Origin: Planctomycetota bacterium
Lineage (GTDB): Bacteria; Planctomycetota; UBA8742; UBA2392
DNA length: 64,000 nucleotides
Direction: 5' to 3'
Assembly: GCA_020848275.1 (NCBI GenBank)
Contig: JADLAK010000041.1
Location: 87,129 to 151,128 of the forward strand
In this document: one piece after another, positions 58,791-64,000 of the stretch
Layout of the letters: each line of letters opens with the position of its first letter
Position numbering within the stretch: position 1 is the stretch's first letter
The notes under the pieces: generated by a model
Databases searched by the model: none
Told to the model about the DNA's origin: nothing
The model's input: only the letters and a program-made list of their open reading frames with translations
Program-made: the position numbers and the translations under genes

Positions 58791-59363
58791 ATGATCGAAT
58801 CCGCGCAGCAGGCATCGGGCAAGCGGCCGAGACTCGGCTGGTTGCCCGATGCGCTTTCGCTGTCGCGCATCCCGATGGCGGCGCTGTGCTGGCTCGCCGT
58901 CCCCGATAGCGGCTGGACGCTGGCGCTGATGGCCGCCGCAGGCGTGAGCGACATGCTTGATGGCTTTGCCGCTCGAAAACTGGGCGGCAACATGCAGCGC
59001 GGCGCGTGGCTCGACCCGCTTTGCGACAAGGCGTTCGTCCTTTCGCTGCTGGTTGCGCTTGGCGTGAAGCTTGGCGTGCCCTGGTGGTGGCTGACGCTGA
59101 TTGCGCTGCGCGAACTGATCCAGGTTCCGCTGTTGATCGCTTACAAGATCGTGCATCGCCTGCGCCCCGACCTGACCTTCAACTTTCGTGCGGGAATTCC
59201 CGGCAAGATCGCGACCATCGCGCAATTTTTGGCCGTGCTCGCGCTGATCATGCATTGGGAGGCTTTGCCGTTCATCGTGGCCGCGGCGGTTATCGGTGCG
59301 ATGGCTGCGGCGCACTACATTCTGCGTGCGGCGAAGTTGGCTCGACATCAGGGCCAAGTTTAG
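58791..59363 (+). CDS. CDP-alcohol phosphatidyltransferase
   Basis: 190 residues with five or six transmembrane helices. The active-site motif D-x2-D-G-x2-A-R-x8-G-x3-D-x3-D is complete: SDMLDGFAARKLGG then GAWLDPLCDK. This family makes phosphatidylglycerophosphate, cardiolipin or related lipids from CDP-diacylglycerol; which product cannot be told from the sequence. The gene follows the small basic protein. Confidence 0.88.
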   Translation: MIESAQQASGKRPRLGWLPDALSLSRIPMAALCWLAVPDSGWTLALMAAAGVSDMLDGFAARKLGGNMQRGAWLDPLCDKAFVLSLLVALGVKLGVPWWWLTLIALRELIQVPLLIAYKIVHRLRPDLTFNFRAGIPGKIATIAQFLAVLALIMHWEALPFIVAAAVIGAMAAAHYILRAAKLARHQGQV

Positions 59364-59426
59364 GGATAGGCTGCAAGCAAGAGATAGCTAGATTTCTAGC
59401 CGTAGTTCTAACCCTAACCCCGGCCC
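59351..59426. repeat. Imperfect inverted repeat with TAGGG/CCCTA words
   Basis: 59351-59369 (GGGCCAAGTTTAGGGATAG) pairs imperfectly with 59408-59426 (CTAACCCTAACCCCGGCCC). It overlaps the end of the transferase gene and precedes the methyltransferase. Confidence 0.5.
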
Positions 59427-59432
59427 TGCCCT

Positions 59433-60083
59433 ATGTCCGATCAACCGACGCTCGTTACCGCCGACCACTTCGCGTACATCACCGAGCGCACCCGGCCCGA
59501 GCCCGAATTCCTGCGCAAGCTCAAGCTCGAGGCGCGCAAGGCCGGCATCCCGCCGATCTGGATTTCCTGGCACCAGGCCAGCCTGATGCAGATTTTGCTG
59601 AAGCTCAATCGCGCGCAACAAGTCGTCGAGGTCGGCACGCTGGCGGGCTATTCGGCCATTGCGATGGCGCTTGCGTTGCCGCGCGGCGGCATGGTGCACA
59701 CCATCGAACTTGACGCCAAACACGCCGATTTTGCGCAGCACTGGATCAGCAAATCGGACGCGCACGACCGTATTACGCTGCATCGCGGCGCGGGCTCGGA
59801 AGTGCTGAAGAAGCTCAAGTCCAATTCCGCCGACGCCTGCTTTCTTGACGCCGACAAGGCCAGTTACCCGCTCTACCTTGACGAATGCATGCGCATTGTG
59901 CGCAGCGGCGGCTTAATCATGGCCGACAACGCGTTTGCATTCGGCCAATTGTTCGACGTGACCCCGACCGACCGCGAAGCCGGCGCGATTAAGAAATTCA
60001 ACGACGTCATGGCCAAGCGTGCGGGCTTGCACGGCCTGATCGTGCCCGTCGGCGACGGCCTCTGGGTCGCGCACAAAGAGTAG
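59433..60083 (+). CDS. AdoMet-dependent O-methyltransferase (COMT/caffeoyl-CoA type)
   Basis: 216 residues of the class-I methyltransferase fold: GTLAGYSAIAMALALP is motif I and VHTIELDAKHADFAQ the acidic strand that binds AdoMet, followed by CFLDADKASYPLYLDEC and LIMADNAFAFGQLFD. The pattern matches the O-methyltransferase family 3 (PF01596). The substrate is unknown. It ends 3 nt before the glycosylase gene. Confidence 0.9.
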   Translation: MSDQPTLVTADHFAYITERTRPEPEFLRKLKLEARKAGIPPIWISWHQASLMQILLKLNRAQQVVEVGTLAGYSAIAMALALPRGGMVHTIELDAKHADFAQHWISKSDAHDRITLHRGAGSEVLKKLKSNSADACFLDADKASYPLYLDECMRIVRSGGLIMADNAFAFGQLFDVTPTDREAGAIKKFNDVMAKRAGLHGLIVPVGDGLWVAHKE

Positions 60084-60086
60084 CTC

Positions 60087-60689
60087 GTGACTTCTATCCT
60101 GAGCCAGAGCTTCTACGCCCGCGATTCGCTGGAAGTCGCACCCGAACTTGTGGGTGCGCTGGTCCGCCGCGATGAGGTGCTGCTGCGCATCACCGAAGTC
60201 GAAGCCTACCGCTGGCCCGACGACACCGCCTGCCACGCCTGCAAAGGACAGACGCCGCGCAACGCCACGATGTTCGGCCCGCCGGGCCACGCCTATGTCT
60301 ACTTGTGCTACGGCATCCACTGGATGCTGAACTTCGTGACCAACCGCGTTGGCGAAGGTGCGGCGGTGCTGATCCGTTCCGCCGAACTAATCGAAGGCCA
60401 AGAAGTCGTCGCGTGCAGGCGGGGCGGCAAGTCGGGCCCGGTGCTGCTGACGGGCCCCGGAAAGCTCGGCCAGGCGCTGCAATTGACTCGCGCACAGGAC
60501 GGAACGCCGTTGTTCGGCGGCGGCGCGATCGAAGTTTTCAAGGGCGAACGTCCCGCGAAGTTGCTCTATGGGCCGCGCGTCGGCATCGATAACGCGCATT
60601 GGAAACACGTCAAAGCGCCGTGGCGCTTTGCGCTGGCTGACAGCGAATGGGTGACACATCGCAAGGGATTACGGCGTTACGTCGCCTAA
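60087..60689 (+). CDS. mpg: 3-methyladenine DNA glycosylase (AAG family)
   Basis: 200 residues with GTG start. The Aag/Mpg family signature is clear: RITEVEAYRWPDDTACHACKG with the catalytic Glu, RNATMFGPPGHAYVYLCYGIHWMLNFV, then GEGAAVLIRSAE and the GPGKLGQAL helix. It excises alkylated purines from DNA. Its last 21 bases overlap the convergent gene at 60669. Confidence 0.92.
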   Translation: MTSILSQSFYARDSLEVAPELVGALVRRDEVLLRITEVEAYRWPDDTACHACKGQTPRNATMFGPPGHAYVYLCYGIHWMLNFVTNRVGEGAAVLIRSAELIEGQEVVACRRGGKSGPVLLTGPGKLGQALQLTRAQDGTPLFGGGAIEVFKGERPAKLLYGPRVGIDNAHWKHVKAPWRFALADSEWVTHRKGLRRYVA

Positions 60690-60947
60690 CCGGCGGATGC
60701 CCGCTACCTGTGACAGCGGCACCTCGAAGTGGTCGTGTTTCTTGAACACGCCGAACTTCGCGGCACGTTTGACAAACTCTTCCTTGCTGCGGCCGTTGGC
60801 GCCGTCCTCGTGAATGTCGACATCGAGCAGCAGGATTCGCTTGTCGTCCTGCTCGTGGAAACGGCCGACGTAGACGGTCTTGCCCGGCGTGTCGATCACG
60901 ACCGTGATGCCGTGCAGCGCGTGCGTGTCTTTATGAAACGTTCCCAT
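60669..60947 (-). CDS. Small hypothetical protein
   Basis: 92 residues (opening MGTFHKDTHALHGITVV; ends RRLGDVTP), beta-rich, with the core TVYVGRFHEQDDKRILLLDVDIHEDG; no signal. It overlaps the glycosylase 3' end tail to tail by 21 nt. A word-array palindrome lies just upstream of its start. No family recognised. Confidence 0.7.
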   Translation of the reverse strand: MGTFHKDTHALHGITVVIDTPGKTVYVGRFHEQDDKRILLLDVDIHEDGANGRSKEEFVKRAAKFGVFKKHDHFEVPLSQVAGIRRLGDVTP

Positions 60948-60950
60948 GGC

Positions 60951-61038
60951 AGTTCTTGGTTGCTAGTTCTTGGTTCGTAGTAGAAAAGTCAAAACTCGCC
61001 CGATCCGCCAAAACTAAGAACTACAAACCACCAACTAA
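60951..61038. repeat. Word-array palindrome, word AGTTCTTGGTT
   Basis: The left arm 60951-60981 iterates AGTTCTTGGTTG; the right arm 61013-61038 iterates ACTAAGAACTAC/AACCACCAACT. The loop is ~30 nt. Confidence 0.75.
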
Positions 61039-61041
61039 CGC

Positions 61042-61518
61042 CTACTTCATCGCCGCGGCGATATCCGCCTTCAAACCTGCGTCGTCCGGCTTCACGCCGC
61101 TTTTGTAAAACTTAATCACCTTGCCGTCCTTGCCGACAAGATACTTGCAGAAGTTCCAGCCCGGCGCCTCGCGGCCCGCGGTCAAAAACGCGTAAATCGC
61201 CGATTGTTCCGGCCCCGGCTTCGTTACCAGCTTCCCGAACAACGGGAACTTCACGCTGTATCTTGTATTGCAGAACTCGCGGATTTCCGCCGGCGTTCCC
61301 GGCTCCTGCCCGCCGAACTCGTTGCTGGGAAACCCCAGCACCGCAAACCCCTTGCCTGACAGTTCATCGTGCAGCTTCTGCAGACCGGTGTATTGCGGCG
61401 TGTGTCCTCACTTGCTTGCGACATTGACCACCAGCGTGACCTTGCCCTTGTAGGCCGCCAGGTCGGCGGGTTGGCCTTCCAGCGTCGTCGTCTTCAGTTC
61501 GTAGAGAGAATTCGCCAT
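61042..61518 (-). CDS. gpx: Selenocysteine-containing glutathione peroxidase
   Basis: 158 residues if the in-frame TGA at 61408-61410 (minus strand) is read as selenocysteine. It sits at residue 37 in NVASK-U-GHTPQYTGL, exactly the catalytic Cys/Sec position of glutathione peroxidases. The rest of the catalytic tetrad is present: Q71 (FPSNEFGGQEP), W121 and N122 (PGWNFCKYLV). GGAGG lies 6 nt before the ATG. Without Sec the gene would be two fragments. It reduces peroxides. The bacterial SECIS would lie just downstream of the UGA. Confidence 0.85.
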
Positions 61519-61588
61519 ATGCGTCCTCCGCAAGATTGCCAATGGCAGATTGCGAATTGCGCATCGAAATGCAACAGGCCGCGCAAGC

Positions 61589-62596
61589 TTACGCGTTTGT
61601 CGCCGCGAGAGTGCCGGCGTACACGCGGTTGCGGCCGTTGTGCTTGGCGGAATAGAGCGCGCGGTCGGCGGCGACCACGAGTTTTTCCGCGGGCTCGGTG
61701 CTGATCGTCGCGTGGCCACCGCTGAGCGTCACCACCTGGCCGACCGACGACATCTTGTGCGCGATGCCAAGCGCCTCGACCGCGGCGCGCATTTTTTCGG
61801 CGACCTGTGCCGCACCTTCGGCATTGGTGTCCGGCAGGATCACTGCGAACTCCTCGCCGCCATAGCGGGCCACAAGATCCCCCGGGCGGCGCACGCACGA
61901 CTGCAACGCGGCGGCAACTTTGCGCAGGCAATCGTCGCCTGCGGGATGGCCGTAGGCGTCGTTGAAGGCCTTGAAGTGGTCGACGTCGAACAGGATCAGC
62001 GAAAGCGGATGCGCGCCCTGGATGTTGCGCGTGCCGCGGTAGGCGCGGCGGCTTTCGACATCGAGCGTTTCATCAAAGCAGCGGCGGTTGGCCACGCCCG
62101 TCAGCCCGTCCCGGCTCGAGAGCAAACGCAGGCGATTGTTCACGGTTTCGAGTTCGGCCTGCACTTCGAGCAACTGGCGTTCACGCTCACGGCGGCGGTC
62201 CATCTCATGTTTGAGCCGCAGCGTCGCGCGCAGCCGCGCCATGAGTTCCATGCGGTTGATCGGTTTGGTGATGTAATCGGAAGCGCCGGCGTCAAACGCC
62301 GATTGAAGATACGCGGTGTCTGTCAGCGCCGTGACCATGATGATCGGGATGTCGAACAAATGGTCGCACTTGCGGATGACCTGCACCGCCTCGATGCCGT
62401 CGATGTCGGGCATCATCACGTCCATCAGCACGACGTCGATGCCGGAAATGTGGGGCGCTTCTTTACCCACGCCAAGGGTGTTGAAGGCCTCCGTTGCGCA
62501 CGTCGCGCTGACCACGGGGCCCATGTTCGCGGCGCCGAGCATCGCCTGCAGCACGCGGATGTTGGTGGGGGAATCGTCGACGACCAGGATCGCCAT
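61589..62596 (-). CDS. Response regulator with GGDEF domain (PleD-like diguanylate cyclase)
   Basis: 335 residues. An N-terminal receiver domain ([12 protein letters not shown], phosphoacceptor D in [12 protein letters not shown], Lys in YITKPI) is followed by a coiled linker (~130-165) and a GGDEF domain with an active-site GGEEF and a product-inhibition RxxD (RPGD) five residues before it. It would make cyclic-di-GMP under phosphorylation control. SD AGGAA. The Hpt gene lies 8 nt upstream on the same strand. Confidence 0.93.
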   Translation of the reverse strand: MAILVVDDSPTNIRVLQAMLGAANMGPVVSATCATEAFNTLGVGKEAPHISGIDVVLMDVMMPDIDGIEAVQVIRKCDHLFDIPIIMVTALTDTAYLQSAFDAGASDYITKPINRMELMARLRATLRLKHEMDRRRERERQLLEVQAELETVNNRLRLLSSRDGLTGVANRRCFDETLDVESRRAYRGTRNIQGAHPLSLILFDVDHFKAFNDAYGHPAGDDCLRKVAAALQSCVRRPGDLVARYGGEEFAVILPDTNAEGAAQVAEKMRAAVEALGIAHKMSSVGQVVTLSGGHATISTEPAEKLVVAADRALYSAKHNGRNRVYAGTLAATNA

Positions 62597-62604
62597 GATT
62601 TCCT

Positions 62605-62979
62605 CTAGCGCGCGCTTGGCGGCATGACGAAGCCGCATTCGTGGGTCCAGTTGCGGACGCGGTCGAGTTCGTCCGAAAGTCGCGCCAGCGTTATTTCGGT
62701 GCTGCCGATGACGCCGCTTTTGCCCATGGACTCCAGCGTCTTACACAGGTCGGCCACGGTTGCGGCGCCAAGGCTGCCCGAGCTGCCCTTGAGGCTGTGC
62801 GCGGCCATCTGCAGCCGCTTGGGGTCGGCGCCGGCAATCGCCAGGCAGATTTCGTCGTATTGTTTGTTCGCATCGTTCAGAAAGATGCCGTAGAGCTCGC
62901 CCAGCAGGCTGCTCTGGCCGCTGTCGTCCATGCTGCGCAGGCTTTCAAGGACGTCGGCGGTGATGGGGCAGTTTTCCAT
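62605..62979 (-). CDS. Hpt domain phosphotransfer protein
   Basis: 124 residues. The phosphorylatable His is in [15 protein letters not shown], the Hpt signature; the rest is an all-helical bundle. Start at MENCPIT with GGAG 8 nt upstream. It is directly upstream of the GGDEF response regulator and is presumably its phosphodonor or intermediate; the sensor kinase is not in the window. Confidence 0.9.
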   Translation of the reverse strand: MENCPITADVLESLRSMDDSGQSSLLGELYGIFLNDANKQYDEICLAIAGADPKRLQMAAHSLKGSSGSLGAATVADLCKTLESMGKSGVIGSTEITLARLSDELDRVRNWTHECGFVMPPSAR

Positions 62980-63136
62980 GGCGGTCTCCGGTTTGAATTG
63001 CTGCACGAAGTCTAATACACCAAAACTATAAAAACAATAAAATTCAGGAGGATTTGGGCGAAAACTTGCGCCGCAGCAAGTCTGTTCCGCGTTGCTGTCA
63101 GGAAAGTTAGCGTGCGGGCCTTCTAAGAGATGGCCT

Positions 63137-63658
63137 ATGCCCACAAAACTGGCGGTTTATCCCGGCACCTTTGACCCCGTGACCAACGGCCACGTCGACG
63201 TGATTCGTCGCGGCGCGGTGATGTTCAGCGAACTCGTGGTCGCGTGTGCCGTCAACATCCAGAAGGAACCGCTGTTTTCGCTGGAAGAACGCCTTGAGAT
63301 GCTGAAGGAGGTCACGCGCGACATCAAAAACGTGCGCGTCGAAAGTTTCAGCGGCATGGTCGTCGATTACGTGCGTAAACTCGGCGGCCGCGTGATCCTG
63401 CGCGGCATCCGTACCTTTGCCGACTTCGAATCCGAGGTGCAGATGGCGCTGGCCAACCGCACCTTTGCGCCGGAGGTCGAGACGGTGTTTGTCTGCGCCA
63501 GCCTCGAGGAGAGCTTCATCTCCAGCCGCCTGATCCGCGAGGCTGCGGCGCTGGACGGCGACGTCAAACGTTTCGTGCCGCCAATTGTCGTGCAGCGCCT
63601 GAAGGCCAAGGCCAAGGCGCTCAAGGGCCAGGTCGTCGCACACGGAAAAGGAAAGTGA
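63137..63658 (+). CDS. coaD: Phosphopantetheine adenylyltransferase
   Basis: 173 residues. CoaD makes dephospho-CoA from ATP and 4'-phosphopantetheine. The nucleotidylyltransferase H-x-G-H type motif is in YPGTFDPVTNGHVDVIRR, followed by RGIRTFADFESEVQMALANR and LEESFISSRLIREAA. An in-frame GTG upstream would extend the protein but the motif and length favour ATG 63137. The last ~15 residues are Lys-rich. Confidence 0.95.
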   Translation: MPTKLAVYPGTFDPVTNGHVDVIRRGAVMFSELVVACAVNIQKEPLFSLEERLEMLKEVTRDIKNVRVESFSGMVVDYVRKLGGRVILRGIRTFADFESEVQMALANRTFAPEVETVFVCASLEESFISSRLIREAAALDGDVKRFVPPIVVQRLKAKAKALKGQVVAHGKGK

Positions 63659-63831
63659 CGCGGACCGGCACCCGGCGCGTCAGCGATGGGTGTTTTGGTT
63701 TTTGGCATCGAAATAGTGTGGTCCCGCGGCGCGGTCGCCCAAACCCCGTTCCTGATGGACCGGGCTCAGTTTTTCTTTCACGCGGTGCGGATTAATCCTC
63801 CGCAACTGTATCCAAATTTTCCTATGGGTAG
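63659..63831. other. Intergenic region with degenerate repeat
   Basis: CCCGGCGC-gtca-GCGATGGG (63671-63690) resembles half of the cloverleaf element at 478 and is followed by GTGTTTTGG. No terminator with a T-run was recognised. Confidence 0.45.
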
Positions 63832-64000
63832 ATGGACCCGCACATCGACCAGCCGCAGCCGCCCCTCCCGCCCCAAACGGTGCAGGACCTTTATTTGCAG
63901 GCTGACCTGCGCCTGTTCGCGCGCGTCGAAGCCTCCACGATCCTCCTCCAACAACTGGTCGATGCCGGGCGCGTCGCCGCGCAGCAAGTCGTCCCGCCGC
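63832..64000 (+). CDS. Unidentified partial coding region (3' cut by window)
   Basis: From ATG 63832 the frame stays open to the window end (56 codons) with G/C-rich third positions. It begins MDPHIDQPQPPLPPQ and continues with a helical stretch (LFARVEASTILLQQLVD). No Shine-Dalgarno of note. Too short to assign; the opposite strand is also open but starts inside this region. No function assigned. Confidence 0.45.
   Translation, partial: MDPHIDQPQPPLPPQTVQDLYLQADLRLFARVEASTILLQQLVDAGRVAAQQVVPP

Noticed and set aside
4481..61038. Word-array palindromes as CRISPR arrays
   Set aside because: Repeat units are 5-8 nt, there are no uniform spacers, the two halves are inverted, and no cas genes are present.
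4481..61038. Word-array palindromes as sequencing or assembly artefacts
   Set aside because: They differ in word, lie at natural gene junctions, and several words recur at unlinked loci; artefacts would not place them so consistently after stop codons.
61042..61518. Glutathione peroxidase as a pseudogene
   Set aside because: The only stop is TGA at the exact catalytic codon; both flanks are fully conserved and the Shine-Dalgarno and length are normal.
63778..63987. Minus-strand frame at the window end
   Set aside because: The plus-strand frame from 63832 has better codon composition; neither can be confirmed.

Overview
The window is a gene-dense stretch of a high-GC, Gram-negative-type bacterial chromosome. 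kdsA (Kdo for LPS), cdsA, plsY, a LolD-type ATPase, a DUF481 outer-membrane protein and several lipoproteins indicate a diderm envelope. The NifU/NifS pair, an RNase E with a large insert beside a TIGR03936 gene, formylglycine-enzyme-like lipoproteins and heavy loads of dispersed palindromes fit a Planctomycetota/PVC-type organism. That placement is inference; there is no rRNA here.

Layout. 1-5.8 kb: nifU (cut by the window edge) and nifS, a CHAD-HD protein, cdsA, phoH. 5.9-9.4 kb: a VOC protein and a 1009-residue protein of carboxypeptidase-regulatory-like repeats. 9.4-11.6 kb: an arsenic operon arsR-arsI-aqpS-arsC with three matching ArsR-type operators. 11.6-22.5 kb: secreted proteins, queA, nadC, a helical-backbone metal receptor, DUF481, a PIG-L/BshB deacetylase. 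22.8-31.8 kb (minus strand): kdsA, two paralogous envelope proteins separated by a two-gene PD-(D/E)XK nuclease cassette, rne, the TIGR03936 gene, a secreted protein. 32-48 kb: rnhC, an MFS permease, a transketolase C-terminal subunit, gpsA-plsY-metF/homocysteine methyltransferase, dprA, aroB, an FHA protein, an L7/L12-like-domain protein, a LolD-like ATPase, a cytochrome c lipoprotein. 48.8-58.4 kb: a nearly complete histidine operon hisZ-G-D-orf-C-B-H-A-(GxxExxY)-F-IE. 58.4-64 kb: tRNA-Val, lipid and DNA-repair genes, a selenocysteine glutathione peroxidase, a diguanylate-cyclase response regulator with its Hpt partner, coaD.

The most notable signals are as follows. (1) About twenty intergenic palindromes have arms made of short tandem words of 5-8 nt. 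The word differs by locus, but several words recur. One such palindrome carries a GxxExxY nuclease gene in its loop, and an arm-matched, gene-less copy lies 2.2 kb upstream in the same operon, which looks like an autonomous/non-autonomous mobile-repeat pair. (2) HisIE is fused to a C-terminal RelA/SpoT-type HD hydrolase domain. (3) A short leader peptide with three consecutive His codons and a T7 run precede hisZ, suggesting attenuation. (4) Glutathione peroxidase has an in-frame UGA at its catalytic position. (5) Palindromic repeats are embedded in frame in four consecutive genes of the arsenic region.

How the genes work together. The his cluster encodes every enzyme of the pathway seen here except a recognisable histidinol-phosphatase. 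The ars genes combine arsenate reduction, a channel for arsenite exit and C-As bond cleavage under one ArsR. plsY, gpsA, cdsA and the CDP-alcohol transferase cover early phospholipid synthesis.
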